Below, piece by piece: positions 8,313 to 16,384 of a DNA stretch of 64,000 bases (position 1 is the stretch's first letter; each line of letters begins with the position of its first letter). Both the position numbers and the translations under genes were made by a program. The stretch is taken from NCBI GenBank assembly GCA_016186795.1, contig JACPKY010000002.1:11814-75813 (forward strand), in the 5' to 3' direction. The notes below the pieces were generated by a model. It ran no database searches and was not told the DNA's origin. It saw only the letters and a program-made list of their open reading frames with translations. The DNA is from Candidatus Gottesmanbacteria bacterium (lineage in GTDB: Bacteria; Patescibacteria; Microgenomatia; 2-02-FULL-39-11).

Positions 8313-8490
8313 TAGCAAGTTTCTCCCCATTTTGCTACAATTGGCCACTAAATTCAGAATAACCCCATCTGCGGGGTTCAATTCTAGTTTTGCACATTAA
8401 CAACGTACGGAAAAAAGAGATGTTGCAAGGATCAAAGGACTGAATTTTCGGTTCCTTGCCCCTTGCAATATCAAAAATGGTGAGGTGAAA
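8313..8490 (+). promoter_or_regulatory. islet leader B: promoter, hairpin, GCACATTAACAA box, hairpin
   Basis: Extended -10 TTGCTACAAT (TACAAT 8336-8341). Hairpin 1 at 8361-8378 is AACCCC/GGGGTT with loop ATCTGC. The box GCACATTAACAA is at 8392-8403. Hairpin 2 at 8419-8472 has outer arms GATGTTGCAAGG and CCTTGCAATATC and a smaller inner stem. A GGTGAGGTG ribosome site follows directly and serves the ATG at 8491. Box and flank (TTTTGCACATTAACAAC ... ACGGAAAA) are nearly identical to leader A. Confidence 0.7.
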
Positions 8491-8751
8491 ATGAATCCAG
8501 TTCCACTGTCTACACTTCATACGGGAAGCTTATTTTCCGACAAGCAACAAGTGTTCGTCATTGTTCAATCCGCAAACGGAGACGATCCTTCTGTTCTTCT
8601 TCTCGGTTACGGAGGCATAAAAGCCGAAAAGAAAGACAAGGGATTTCTTGTGACGGAGCTGAATTATAGAGAACGTACACAAGTCTGGTATCTGTATCAG
8701 GCGACGTTGCTTCGGATTGAAAGGCAATTCCACATTTCTATCAAGCGGTAG
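8491..8751 (+). CDS. small protein of unknown function (islet B)
   Basis: 86 aa from ATG 8491 (an in-frame GTG six bases earlier overlaps the SD). Predicted strands (QQVFVIVQSANGDDPSVLLLGYGG, KGFLVTELN, TQVWYLYQATLLRIERQF) suggest a small beta-rich fold. No family recognised. First of four genes in islet B; an orphan SD (AGGGAGGTG at 8768-8775) without a usable start lies between it and the next gene. Confidence 0.6.
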   Translation: MNPVPLSTLHTGSLFSDKQQVFVIVQSANGDDPSVLLLGYGGIKAEKKDKGFLVTELNYRERTQVWYLYQATLLRIERQFHISIKR

Positions 8752-8841
8752 AAATGTAAATTGCTCAGGGAGGTGAAAATCGAAAGAACTGGTATGTCTA
8801 TTGGCGAAGAGGGAAAAAGTTAAGGGAAGGAGTCAGTAACG

Positions 8842-9105
8842 ATGAAAAAGTTTCGTATTCACGCGATTCCGAAAAACATGACCCTTGCGGATCAAATCGC
8901 GGCAGCGATTAAACAGCACTTCCCGTCGGCGACCGTCGAAGTCCTCGAACAAACGAATGCTACCAAGAGAATCATCTCTGTCACGATGACTGAGACAGAG
9001 GGAAACTACAACGCATTGTTCGCAAGTATTCGAGGAATGGGGACGGTGAAAACGATCACCGTCTATAACGTCCACGAAATTTCTCGGCGACCGATGATCA
9101 CATAG
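8842..9105 (+). CDS. small ferredoxin-like-fold protein, unknown (islet B, copy 1)
   Basis: 87 aa with GGAAGGAG upstream. The pattern strand (KKFRIHAIP), helix (TLADQIAAAIKQHF), strand (ATVEVLEQ), strand (KRIISVTMTE), helix (GNYNALFASIRGM), strand (GTVKTITVYNV) is that of a beta-alpha-beta-beta-alpha-beta ferredoxin-like unit, as in ACT or RRM domains. The next two genes show the same pattern and a similar G-V/I-K-x-I/V end, so the three may be diverged duplicates. Function unknown. Confidence 0.6.
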   Translation: MKKFRIHAIPKNMTLADQIAAAIKQHFPSATVEVLEQTNATKRIISVTMTETEGNYNALFASIRGMGTVKTITVYNVHEISRRPMIT

Positions 9106-9143
9106 GAAGAGCATGTAGGAAGGGATTAATGAAAGGAGCTACG

Positions 9144-9437
9144 ATGGTACAAGAGAATTTGAAGTGCTTCAATTACCGGGTCACGATCAAACCCCGTCGA
9201 AACGTAAGTCCGGGAGACCTCGAATGGCAGATTCAGGGAGCGATCCAGGCAGGGCCGCTCAATACTGCAGCCCCGAGGCCGGAGGACAAGACTCTGACGG
9301 GCTATTACATAGATCTCCCGTCGGCGCACATCGCTCAGTATGTCAAGTGGCTCAAGCGTCTTCCCGGCGTGAAAGGCGTGTCGTACGAGGCGGTTGATTG
9401 GATTCCTCGACGGGGTTGGCGTCCACGCCGCCGGTAA
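9144..9437 (+). CDS. small ferredoxin-like-fold protein, unknown (islet B, copy 2)
   Basis: 97 aa from ATG 9144, chosen because AAAGGAGCTACG precedes it. Strand-helix-strand-strand-helix-strand order is visible (CFNYRVTIKP, DLEWQIQGAIQAG, LTGYYIDLP, HIAQYVKWLKRL, GVKGVSYEAVDW), followed by a short Arg-rich tail. GC content is clearly above the flanking chromosome. Function unknown. Confidence 0.6.
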   Translation: MVQENLKCFNYRVTIKPRRNVSPGDLEWQIQGAIQAGPLNTAAPRPEDKTLTGYYIDLPSAHIAQYVKWLKRLPGVKGVSYEAVDWIPRRGWRPRRR

Positions 9438-9449
9438 GAGAGAAATCCA

Positions 9450-9707
9450 ATGAACAATGATGCCAATTTTTACCACTTTGACGTTCGATTTCAGTTCAAC
9501 GCCGACTCAGTCCAGGTCACAAATGATCTCCGCGAGCTTCCCTTTGTGGACAATGTTTTGCCAATGTCAAAAAACAAAGGGCAAGCCCACTTCCTTCGTG
9601 TCCTGACTCGGGTCATGACGGTTGATGAGATGCGAGATCTCCGGAAACGAATGCAAAAAGTTCCAGGAATTTCCAAAATCTCCACCGCCAAAGTTGAAAT
9701 TGAGTGA
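9450..9707 (+). CDS. small ferredoxin-like-fold protein, unknown (islet B, copy 3)
   Basis: 85 aa, 12 bp after the previous gene. Same secondary-structure order (YHFDVRFQFNADS, VTNDLRELPFV, HFLRVLTRVMT, VDEMRDLRKRMQKV, GISKISTAKVEIE). Last gene of islet B; a very long hairpin follows 16 bp later. No family recognised. Confidence 0.6.
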   Translation: MNNDANFYHFDVRFQFNADSVQVTNDLRELPFVDNVLPMSKNKGQAHFLRVLTRVMTVDEMRDLRKRMQKVPGISKISTAKVEIE

Positions 9708-9723
9708 TTCCGTACGTTAGTCC

Positions 9724-9782
9724 ATATGCGCTTGTAAAAAGCAGTACCGGCAGGGTACACAAGACTTTTTACCAGCGCATAT
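9724..9782 (+). terminator. long terminator hairpin of islet B
   Basis: ATATGCGC pairs with GCGCATAT, and inside it GTAAAAAG pairs with CTTTTTAC. The T-run after the stem is weak (ATTTTGGG), so this could instead be an RNA 3'-end stabiliser. Confidence 0.65.
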
Positions 9783-9831
9783 ATTTTGGGAAAAATTTGA
9801 ACTTTTCCTAAATTCGTTTATACTGCAGATA

Positions 9832-10005
9832 ATGAATCAACAGACAAATCCTGCCAAAAAAGGAATCATCTTTTCGCGGAAAAAGACGCAGGCCGGAGAG
9901 AAGAAACTTTTCCAAAATCCCGATAGCGCAGATAAACAAATTCAAAAGAAAGGAACAGCAGAAAATATCCAATCGCCCTCATTCTTCGGACCAGAAAGAT
10001 TCTAA
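9832..10005 (+). CDS. small basic protein, hypothetical
   Basis: 57 aa (MNQQTNPAKKGIIFSRKK ... FFGPERF), rich in Lys, Gln and Pro. A -10-like TATACT sits eight bases before the ATG, so the mRNA would be leaderless, a pattern seen for several core genes here. Its stop directly abuts the stop of the convergent gene. No homology recognised; short length keeps confidence moderate. Confidence 0.5.
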   Translation: MNQQTNPAKKGIIFSRKKTQAGEKKLFQNPDSADKQIQKKGTAENIQSPSFFGPERF

Positions 10006-11067
10006 CTACCAAATAATAATTCCGCCAATGTCAACGGCGGTAAATCCTTCCCGGGGAAGAGGAGTAAATGTATCATTTGCGATAACTTTTTTGTCAACCA
10101 GTGGCCGGAATGCAAAAATATAGCGGATACTGCTTGTAGGAACTGGTAAGACTGACCAAGGTGCAACTGACTGCGCATCATCTTGAGAAAGAAGTGTCAC
10201 TTCAAAGTAAGGTGATCTAGGGAGTTCTTTTGCCCAATACGCAACAAAATCTTCTCTTTCCTTTTGCGTGAAAGAAAGTTCTTCGGCAATATTTCTCAGC
10301 TCCAATTCGACGTTTGCCCCGTCAAGAAGTCTTTTTTGTCCTTCAGGTTGGAATGAAAGAGATATTCCACGAAGTTCATAAGATAGTGAAGAATACGTTT
10401 TTCCTTGATGGGTAAATATTCCGTCAGGAGATACGTTAAGCGTATACGATGTTGCATCAGGGAGTGTAACTGATAGCTCTCTCTTTTGTAGCGGGTAAAA
10501 ATACAATGGCGTACTAACGTGGTGAGTAAGTTCCTGGGCGCGTTCCGCACACGTCATAGCAAGAAGGGTTGCCATCGCTTCCTGTTTTCCAGCTTCAGTT
10601 AGGCCGAAACCATTTCGGAGATCAAATCGACCGACGGCTTTGGTGTAAAGATACGAGGGTGGGTATATCGTGGTACCTGCGGTATGGAAATAATCGACAT
10701 TTTCCCTCACTCCCGGGTATGACTGGATTTGTTCGGCAGTTGGGCCATTTTTGATGTATATACAAGGACTGGTGCAATCCTCATCAGTACTACTTGTGCA
10801 TCCGCGGATATATCGGTAGATATCGCATGAAAGAAGAGAGATACTAGTAGTATCTAAGTAGTCTGTTAAATTTTTTGCTTTATATCGATTAATTGTTTCC
10901 TCCGCCAAGGCAATCCTACACTCCGCGTTGTTGCCACCAGGAGGAACCGTGACTTCTGGGGTGAAGGAACTAAATTGCAGACTCTTCTGGGCAAGAGCAA
11001 ATTCTTTTATAAAAGTTATACCGATTATAAAAGTTATGACGGTTATAAAAATTTTAGATTTCCTCAT
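10006..11067 (-). CDS. exported protein of unknown function
   Basis: 353 aa with a signal peptide (MRKSKIFITVITFIIGITFIKEFALAQ, cleavage near residue 27). Seven cysteines in the mature part, several clustered (CDIYRYIRGCTSSTDEDCTSPC), suggest disulfides. The C-terminal half looks beta-rich. No family recognised. The start overlaps the stop of the upstream gene (ATGA), so it is co-translated with the membrane-anchored propeller-like protein and probably works with it at the cell surface. Confidence 0.75.
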   Translation of the reverse strand: MRKSKIFITVITFIIGITFIKEFALAQKSLQFSSFTPEVTVPPGGNNAECRIALAEETINRYKAKNLTDYLDTTSISLLSCDIYRYIRGCTSSTDEDCTSPCIYIKNGPTAEQIQSYPGVRENVDYFHTAGTTIYPPSYLYTKAVGRFDLRNGFGLTEAGKQEAMATLLAMTCAERAQELTHHVSTPLYFYPLQKRELSVTLPDATSYTLNVSPDGIFTHQGKTYSSLSYELRGISLSFQPEGQKRLLDGANVELELRNIAEELSFTQKEREDFVAYWAKELPRSPYFEVTLLSQDDAQSVAPWSVLPVPTSSIRYIFAFRPLVDKKVIANDTFTPLPREGFTAVDIGGIIIW

Positions 11068-12386
11068 TGATTTTCAATTGAAAATATTTGTATCGGGTCA
11101 TCAGTTAGAATTTTTGAGTACGTTTGACTAAAGGGCGAGTAGAGATAAACGCCTGACAAAATTTGGCCAAAAGAGCCGGAGGAGAGATTTCCGATACTAT
11201 CGATAATTTGGCTCCGAGTTCCAAACAGCATGTCGTTATTGGCAAATTGGGTAAGAAAGATTCCATTGACATTCTTGGCAAAGAGCTCGTTATTCCTGGT
11301 TGCAAGATTTATTTTCCGGTATTCCTGCGGGACGGTTTGACTTGCTGAAGTTATTTTCAGAGTTCGGTAAATCAGATTCCGTCCGTCTTTATCAAAGATA
11401 AGAGAATCAAAAAGTGTTCCCTGGGTATTGTCAAGGAGTGTTTCCATTTCTTCAGTAATGAGGTTGTACACTTTGAGTTGGTTTGGGTTTCTAATTGACT
11501 CCCGAAGAAGTCCATTGGGAACATTTGGGGAGGGAATTTTCACTCCTGTTTGCGCATTAAATGCGGTATAGGCAATGGTATCTCCTCTCGGAGAAAGTAT
11601 CGGACTTGCCGAGTACTCATCAACGGCAAGTCCGCGTACAGGACGGATATTCCCGTTTGTTGAAAGTTCAAAAATACCACGAGATTTCCCGTTTTTGGAA
11701 ACAGAGTAGGAATCAAGATAAATTTTCCCGGTTGCTCTTGACCAAAAAAGGGGATATTTCGTCTGGTCACCGACGTTTTCAGAAAGAAGGACTCTCTTTT
11801 TTTCAATCTGTTCAAGGGTAGCATGCACAATTTGAGAGATACCATCTGTTGTTGCCCCAACTGACTGTTCCCAAATGATTATTGCAGATTTATCTGGAGA
11901 CAAAAGATAAGATTCTATTTGAAATCCAGAACTTGCAGACAAAAATGGTTTTGTTTCGTCTGTTTTGGCATCATAAAGATAAATTGTATTTCCCCGTTCA
12001 AGAAAACCGAGGTCGCCAATAAAAAGATATTTTCCGTCTAGAATTGGAAGTATTTGTTTTGCCGGGCCAGCAATTTCGCCGACATTCGTACTGGTTGTGC
12101 CTGTTGAATCGGCAGTAAACAGAGAATACTTTGGTGGATCTTCGCTACTTCCTGCTTGGATTTTTACGTAATAAATTGTTGAATGGACAAGACTCACTTT
12201 TTGGTCAGAAAGAGGAATTGGAGTGGGAGACGGAAACGTTTGCGTGGAATTTGGCAAAAGAGGTTCATTGCTTGCCGTTTTTTTAATAAGAAGAGCAACA
12301 ATACTTCCAAAAAGAATAAATAAAACTATACCTAAAATAATCAGAAGTTTTTTGTGAACAGACACAAATCCGTGTAAACCGCCCAT
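11064..12386 (-). CDS. membrane-anchored TolB/WD40-like propeller protein
   Basis: 440 aa from the ATG at 12386, chosen because a TATACT -10 box lies only about a dozen bases upstream. Short cytoplasmic N-terminus, one membrane helix (KKLLIILGIVLFILFGSIVALLI), a Pro/Thr/Ser linker, then repeated propeller-blade patterns (LLSPDKSAIIIWEQ, PLFWSRATGKIYLDSYS, ILSPRGDTIAYTAF, FDKDGRNLIYRTL). Extracytoplasmic; partner or ligand unknown. Confidence 0.75.
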   Translation of the reverse strand: MGGLHGFVSVHKKLLIILGIVLFILFGSIVALLIKKTASNEPLLPNSTQTFPSPTPIPLSDQKVSLVHSTIYYVKIQAGSSEDPPKYSLFTADSTGTTSTNVGEIAGPAKQILPILDGKYLFIGDLGFLERGNTIYLYDAKTDETKPFLSASSGFQIESYLLSPDKSAIIIWEQSVGATTDGISQIVHATLEQIEKKRVLLSENVGDQTKYPLFWSRATGKIYLDSYSVSKNGKSRGIFELSTNGNIRPVRGLAVDEYSASPILSPRGDTIAYTAFNAQTGVKIPSPNVPNGLLRESIRNPNQLKVYNLITEEMETLLDNTQGTLFDSLIFDKDGRNLIYRTLKITSASQTVPQEYRKINLATRNNELFAKNVNGIFLTQFANNDMLFGTRSQIIDSIGNLSSGSFGQILSGVYLYSPFSQTYSKILTDDPIQIFSIENQ

Positions 12387-12509
12387 AAGTCCAGTATAAC
12401 AACATTTCTGTAAAAGCAAAATATTTTTTTAAATGAAGTTTAAATACTTTCCGAGTGGAAAAGACTCTCTATTTCTTTGTTCACTCAAAGAAATGGGAAA
12501 TACATTTTT

Positions 12510-12669
12510 TTGACTTCTTTCAAATCACTTGTTAAAGTAACATCCATCGGTTGAAAGATAGCACATTTCAGCTTCATCGTTGCGCGCAAATGTCTCTAAG
12601 GAGGGAGTATGACGTGATTCTTTCCTTTGCGGTAGTCGGTTTTTCGTAAAATTTCCAGAGGAGGGAGCT
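12510..12669 (+). promoter_or_regulatory. islet leader G: promoter, GCACATTT box, two-codon frame
   Basis: TTGACT (12510-12515), 17 bp, TAAAGT (12533-12538). A weak relative of the box, GCACATTTCAGC, lies at 12561-12572; its ACATTT can pair with AAATGT at 12587-12592 around TTGCGCGCAA. A strong SD (AAGGAGGGAG) follows, then ATG ACG TGA (12609-12617). A GTG overlapping that TGA would open an 11-codon peptide. The real gene has its own SD, AGAGGAGGG, at about 12658. Confidence 0.5.
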
Positions 12670-13140
12670 ATGAGGAAGAATCTTATCGAAGTTGCCCGCA
12701 TGAACAAAATACCAGCTCTGCGCGGCATGGCACGAAAAATTGCCAATCGGTATGGGACGTACGATGTTCTGGCAGGGAAATCCCCCCGTGAGCTCATTCG
12801 CGATTTTGACGCGATGGGTTATCTTACCGCGGCGGCGGCAATCGCCTTTGCCAAAACTGTCCTTAAGAGACGGAGGGAATTTTCCACAACGACGCGGATC
12901 AATCCCAGGAATTTTCCAGGCGTAACAGGCATAAAAATTATCGTGCAATGTTTATACCTGGAAGATTTGCCGTACATGGACAGGTTTTGGCTTTCGAACA
13001 TCACGACGGAGGTTTACACCGAGGACGAATTTGTACAAATCGCCAGGCGGGCAACAGGACTGGTGGAAAAACAGGCGGGGTTGTCTATCATTGATATTTT
13101 TATGAGAAGGCAACGCCGGACCGGAAGGAAATGGAAATAA
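12670..13140 (+). CDS. basic protein of unknown function (islet G)
   Basis: 156 aa. The N-terminal half is mostly helical (LIEVARMNKIPALRGMARKIANRYGTYDVLAGKSPRELIRDF in segments), and the C-terminus is very basic (MRRQRRTGRKWK). The SD is excellent. GC-rich compared with tmk next door. No family recognised; the charge suggests nucleic-acid binding. Single-gene islet with its own promoter and terminator. Confidence 0.65.
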   Translation: MRKNLIEVARMNKIPALRGMARKIANRYGTYDVLAGKSPRELIRDFDAMGYLTAAAAIAFAKTVLKRRREFSTTTRINPRNFPGVTGIKIIVQCLYLEDLPYMDRFWLSNITTEVYTEDEFVQIARRATGLVEKQAGLSIIDIFMRRQRRTGRKWK

Positions 13141-13165
13141 AATAACAACCGCAACGTAGATCATT

Positions 13166-13219
13166 CAAGAGGAGGTAGAACGCTACCTTCAAAACCACTT
13201 CTCAGACTACCTCCTCTTG
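13166..13219 (+). terminator. terminator hairpin of islet G
   Basis: CAAGAGGAGGTAG pairs perfectly over 13 bp with CTACCTCCTCTTG, followed by ATCTTTTCCC. Confidence 0.75.
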
Positions 13220-13255
13220 ATCTTTTCCCGCTTACCTAACTAGGAAAGAAAAAGA

Positions 13256-13261
13256 TATAAT
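13256..13261 (+). promoter_or_regulatory. -10 box of tmk
   Basis: TATAAT (GATATAATATTT) lies eight bases before the tmk ATG, predicting a leaderless or nearly leaderless mRNA. Confidence 0.55.
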
Positions 13262-13269
13262 ATTTCCAT

Positions 13270-13902
13270 ATGCAAGGAAAATTTATTACTTTTGAAGGCA
13301 TCGAGGGGAGTGGGAAATCGACACAAGTTGGCCGTCTTGGGAGCAAACTCAAAGAAGAAAATATTCCAGTTGTTGCAACACGAGAACCTGGTGGAACGAG
13401 GATTGGCGAATTTATTCGGGAAATCACCCACAACCGGGGAAATGTTGAGCTCACCGCCGTTACAGAAGCCTATCTCATGGCGGCGTCGCGCGCACAATTG
13501 GTACGAGAAATAATTCGTCCATCACTTGAAGAAGGGAAGATTGTTCTTTGCGATCGGTTTATCGATTCGAGCCTTGCGTACCAGGGATATGGAAGGAATT
13601 TAGGTGAAGAAGCAATTATTGAACTGAACAAACTGGCACTCGATGCTGTTTTTCCCGATCTCACCATCTTCCTTGATGTTCCACCAAAAATTGGATTTGC
13701 GAGACGAAATGGGACTGATAAAATCGATAGGCTTGATCTTCAGCAAGAGGATTTCTATGAGCGAACATATGAGGGATATACGAGACTTGCAAAAGAGAAT
13801 GAGAAACGCTTCTTTGTTGTTGATGCATCTTTCCCGATAGAAATAGTTTCTGGAAAGATTTGGCAAAGAGTACAACAATTGCTGAAAGGGGGTGACTTAT
13901 GA
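13270..13902 (+). CDS. tmk: thymidylate kinase
   Basis: Phosphorylates dTMP to dTDP. P-loop GIEGSGKST at residues 9-17, the DR(E)PGGT-like motif TREPGGTRIGE, CDRFIDSSLAYQGYGR and the lid region follow in the normal order; FLDVPPKIGFARR precedes the lid. 210 aa, normal length. Overlaps lemA by 4 bp (ATGA), so tmk-lemA-TPM is one transcript. Confidence 0.96.
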   Translation: MQGKFITFEGIEGSGKSTQVGRLGSKLKEENIPVVATREPGGTRIGEFIREITHNRGNVELTAVTEAYLMAASRAQLVREIIRPSLEEGKIVLCDRFIDSSLAYQGYGRNLGEEAIIELNKLALDAVFPDLTIFLDVPPKIGFARRNGTDKIDRLDLQQEDFYERTYEGYTRLAKENEKRFFVVDASFPIEIVSGKIWQRVQQLLKGGDL

Positions 13903-14453
13903 GTAAACTTCTCACTGGCGTTATTATCGTTGTGGCTGTTATTGCCATGTTCTTCTTCTCAACATACAATTCTTTGGTGTCGCAAAAAACGGCAATTGAC
14001 GGACAATGGGCACAGGTTGAGACACAGTATCAGAGACGGTACGATCTTATTCCGAATCTTGTTTCCTCAACCCAGGGATTTTTGACACAGGAGAAAACGA
14101 TTTTTGAAGGGATCGCAAAAGCGAGGCAAGGGTATGCGGGAGCAAAAACTCCTGATGAGAAAGTTTCCGCTGCATCAAACCTTGAGTCGGCGCTCGGAAG
14201 ACTTTTGGTGATTGTGGAAAATTATCCAAACCTCAAGTCCAATGAGACAGTCGCCCGTCTTATGGATGAGTTGTCCGGTACAGAAAACAGAATTAGTATG
14301 GAACGGAAACGGTACAACGAGTTGATTCAATCGTACAATTTGAATATCAAGACGATACCAACCAATTTTGTTGCCGGGATGATGGGGTTTGGGGAAAAAC
14401 CATACTTTACCGCCGTTTCCGGAAGTGAAGTTGCACCAAAGGTAGAGTTATAA
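13899..14453 (+). CDS. lemA: LemA family protein
   Basis: 184 aa. One N-terminal membrane helix (LLTGVIIVVAVIAMFFFSTYNSLV) then the LemA core: WAQVETQYQRRYDLIPNLVSSTQGFL, LGRLLVIVENYPNLKSNE, LMDELSGTENRISMERKRYNELIQSYN, and a final FPxxxxA-like region FGEKPYFTAVSGSE. LemA proteins commonly accompany TPM-domain proteins, as here; the role is an envelope function that is poorly defined. Confidence 0.93.
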   Translation: MSKLLTGVIIVVAVIAMFFFSTYNSLVSQKTAIDGQWAQVETQYQRRYDLIPNLVSSTQGFLTQEKTIFEGIAKARQGYAGAKTPDEKVSAASNLESALGRLLVIVENYPNLKSNETVARLMDELSGTENRISMERKRYNELIQSYNLNIKTIPTNFVAGMMGFGEKPYFTAVSGSEVAPKVEL

Positions 14454-15382
14454 TGAGGAAGATTTTCGAGCGGTTACTTATACCGATTCTTTTTGTATTC
14501 GTTTTTTCCTTGATATTTTCTAGGTATGGATTTGCTGTTTCCTACCCGGAACCAATTGGGTACGTAAATGACTTTGCCGAAATTTATTCTCCAGCATTTA
14601 GATCAAGTCTTGAATCAGATCTTGCCCAGTATGAGAAAGATTCAGGCAATGAGTTTGCTGTTGCTACTATCAAAAGTTTGGAAGGGATGGATATAGAAAC
14701 ATACGCTGTTGAGCTTTTTGAGAAATGGAAAATAGGCAAAAAAGGACAGGATAATGGGTTACTGCTTCTTATCTCCCGTGATGATCGAAATGTCCGCATT
14801 GAGGTGGGATACGGATTGGAGCAGTATGTCACAGATGCTCGTGCCGGAGATGTTATCCGAAACGATATCGTCCCAGCATTTCAGAAAAATGATTATGAGG
14901 GTGGGACGCTTGCAGCTGTGGAAGAATTACAAGGGTATATTTCCGGTGAAATTGTCCCGCAAAATTCCGGCGTTGATTCGTATTCAGAGACTGTGAGGGA
15001 AATGCAGATATTTCTCGTTGGTGGAATATTTGCATTTTTTGTGCTCTCGACATACCTTGCCGGATATTTTGGGAGAACAAAAGAATCTTGGCCAGGTGCA
15101 GTTCTTGGGGGAGTATTGGGAGGATTAGGGGGATTTTTTCTCGTGTCCGCTCTTGGGATGATCATTGGAGCAGGACTGTTTGGCTTTATGGGATTTTTCT
15201 TTGATTATATTCTTTCAAAAAATTGGAAGTTTCAAAAGTCTCATGGGTATCCAACGAGTTGGGGAAGTACTTGGGGAGGATTTCGAACTGGCGGGGGATC
15301 GTCTGGTGGCGGTCCGCCAGCTGGCGGAGGCGGATTTGGCGGCGGATCATCCGGCGGAGGCGGAGCAAGCGGGAGATGGTAA
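14453..15382 (+). CDS. TPM-domain (YgcG-like) envelope protein
   Basis: 309 aa, starting at the base where lemA ends (TAATG overlap). Signal peptide or anchor at residues 7-28, then a TPM domain (YVNDFAEIYSPAF ... FAVATIKSLEGMDIETYAVELFEKWKIGKKGQDNGLLLLIS, IEVGYGLE, DARAGDVI). Two more membrane helices follow around residues 185 and 215, with a Gly/Ser-rich tail (GGGSSGGG). A palindromic repeat unit lies inside the tail at 15313-15328 and encodes part of it. Confidence 0.88.
   Translation: MRKIFERLLIPILFVFVFSLIFSRYGFAVSYPEPIGYVNDFAEIYSPAFRSSLESDLAQYEKDSGNEFAVATIKSLEGMDIETYAVELFEKWKIGKKGQDNGLLLLISRDDRNVRIEVGYGLEQYVTDARAGDVIRNDIVPAFQKNDYEGGTLAAVEELQGYISGEIVPQNSGVDSYSETVREMQIFLVGGIFAFFVLSTYLAGYFGRTKESWPGAVLGGVLGGLGGFFLVSALGMIIGAGLFGFMGFFFDYILSKNWKFQKSHGYPTSWGSTWGGFRTGGGSSGGGPPAGGGGFGGGSSGGGGASGRW
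15313..15328. repeat. TCCGCCAGCTGGCGGA palindrome in a coding region
   Basis: Perfect 16-bp palindrome, identical to copies at 38243-38258 and 55584-55599. Here it encodes Pro-Pro-Ala-Gly-Gly in the Gly-rich tail of the TPM protein. Confidence 0.8.
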
Positions 15383-15411
15383 GAAGTGATTTTATGTGAT
15401 AGATTATTTTT

Positions 15412-15558
15412 ATGATGATATATCATGTGGCTGTTACGGCGGGTAAAAAAATAACGATTCCGATAGAAATTCGAAGAAAATTTGGATTCATGCAAAGAAC
15501 AAAAGCACGAATGAAAATCCGAGGTAATGCGATTCTCATCACCCCCTATAAAGAATAA
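15412..15558 (+). CDS. AbrB/MazE-type swapped-hairpin DNA-binding protein
   Basis: 48 aa (MMIYHVAVTAGKKITIPIEI ... ILITPYKE). The pattern VTAGKKITIPIEIRRKFGF is the AbrB-type fold used by antitoxins and transition-state regulators. It lacks a C-terminal toxin-binding tail and no toxin gene is next to it, so it may be a small repressor or a relic of a toxin-antitoxin pair. Confidence 0.7.
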   Translation: MMIYHVAVTAGKKITIPIEIRRKFGFMQRTKARMKIRGNAILITPYKE

Positions 15559-15595
15559 TTTTAAATCTTCAAAATAAATAGCAGATATAACTTCC

Positions 15596-15640
15596 AAAAA
15601 CCCGCAAGGTTTGTGCGCTAATGCACATGCATGCGGGTTT
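15596..15640. terminator. bidirectional terminator
   Basis: AAAAACCCGCA pairs with TGCGGGTTT; an inner stem GTGCGC/GCGCAC-like lies in the loop. It separates the plus-strand AbrB gene from the minus-strand islet gene. Confidence 0.7.
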
Positions 15641-15649
15641 CGTAATTTT

Positions 15650-15759
15650 TCCCCTACACGGTTTATCCTTGAAATACTTACTATTCCAAAGAAAAAACGT
15701 GTAGGGGTAGGAAAGAGGAAGCACCAAAGGTGGTGCGGTGGAAATGTGCTTCCTCTTTG
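15650..15759 (-). terminator. two 3' hairpins of the 15764-16243 gene
   Basis: Read on the minus strand, a hairpin (GAGGAAGCAC/GTGCTTCCTC, 15715-15753) begins just after the stop. A second one (CCCCTACACG/CGTGTAGGGG, 15650-15708) follows, with TTTTTT in its loop. Confidence 0.6.
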
Positions 15760-15763
15760 CCGG

Positions 15764-16243
15764 TTACCGTCGCTTCGGAGGGGGCAAACCAAGCTCTGTT
15801 AGTTTGACGATGTTTCCTTGGATGGAAACCCACTCGAGCTGCTCAAGTTGTTTGGCAGCAGTTCGTGCCACGTCATCACTTTGAGCGATTGGAAGGGTAT
15901 GCGTGGTGTTGCCCCGCAATTCTTTGATCATTTGGAAATGATGAACGCCCAAATGCAAGTAGTACCATCTCCAAACGCCGGTTCTCGTATTGAGAACCTC
16001 GAATTTGTACTTTTCGTAGAGCGGCAGTCCTCGGCTCAAATCTAGTAGATCTTCTGGGTGAAGATCATACTGTTTGCCGAGAATACCGAGCGCTTTCCAA
16101 AGCTCCACGTAATCCTCAACCTGTGCGACTTGCTCCGCCGGTATATAAGACTCGCCGAAAAGACTTCGGAGAATCCACCAGTTGACCCGAAACACCTTGC
16201 GGAAAAGTCGCACTTTGTACACCTCATCCACCTGTTTTTTCAT
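15764..16243 (-). CDS. protein of unknown function (islet K)
   Basis: 159 aa starting at the second of two adjacent ATGs, with AAAGGAG upstream. Contains aromatic-rich stretches (VNWWILRSLF, GVWRWYYLHLGVHHFQMI) and a C-terminal segment (VARTAAKQLEQLEWVSIQGNIVKLTELGLPPPKRR) that looks like a small winged-helix end. No membrane helix. No family recognised. GC-rich relative to the flanks. Confidence 0.6.
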   Translation of the reverse strand: MKKQVDEVYKVRLFRKVFRVNWWILRSLFGESYIPAEQVAQVEDYVELWKALGILGKQYDLHPEDLLDLSRGLPLYEKYKFEVLNTRTGVWRWYYLHLGVHHFQMIKELRGNTTHTLPIAQSDDVARTAAKQLEQLEWVSIQGNIVKLTELGLPPPKRR

Positions 16244-16246
16244 CAT

Positions 16247-16378
16247 CAGACTCCTTTCCTTTTCACACTTGCCGAACCGTATTTCAGACGCTGATTTTCT
16301 TGTTGCCTTTTCCTCCTTTTCCTTTTATTTGTTTGTATAAGAGCAAGATTATTACCTAGAAAAATGGCTCATAGTATA
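16247..16378 (-). promoter_or_regulatory. islet leader K: promoter and orphan Shine-Dalgarno
   Basis: Minus-strand extended -10 TGGTATACT (TATACT at 16378-16373), just downstream of a terminator. The leader of about 115 nt contains a strong SD (AAAAGGAGGAAAAGG, 16307-16321) with no start codon after it; the real SD is AAAGGAG next to the ATG. No GCACATTAACAA box is seen. Confidence 0.5.
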
Positions 16379-16384
16379 CCACAA

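Noticed and set aside
8256..8337. tRNA-like stretch on the minus strand (GGGGAGA ... GTTCGATT ... TTTCCCC)
   Set aside because: Acceptor arms and a T-loop-like GTTCGATT are visible, but the T stem has only wobble or mismatched pairs and no anticodon stem can be drawn. At most a degenerate remnant.
8773..8823. 16-codon frame (GTG start) between islet B genes one and two
   Set aside because: Its start codon overlaps the SD-like AGGGAGG, so spacing is unsuitable; I treat the SD as an orphan site instead.
12528..12542. Reverse complement of the leader H box (CTTGTTAAAGTAAC)
   Set aside because: It coincides with the -10 region (TAAAGT) of a plus-strand promoter and has no hairpins, SD or islet gene on the minus side.
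15726..15740. AAGGTGGTGCGGTGG, similar to a T-box sequence
   Set aside because: It lacks the invariant ACC, and it forms part of a simple hairpin downstream of a minus-strand gene with no terminator/antiterminator arrangement.
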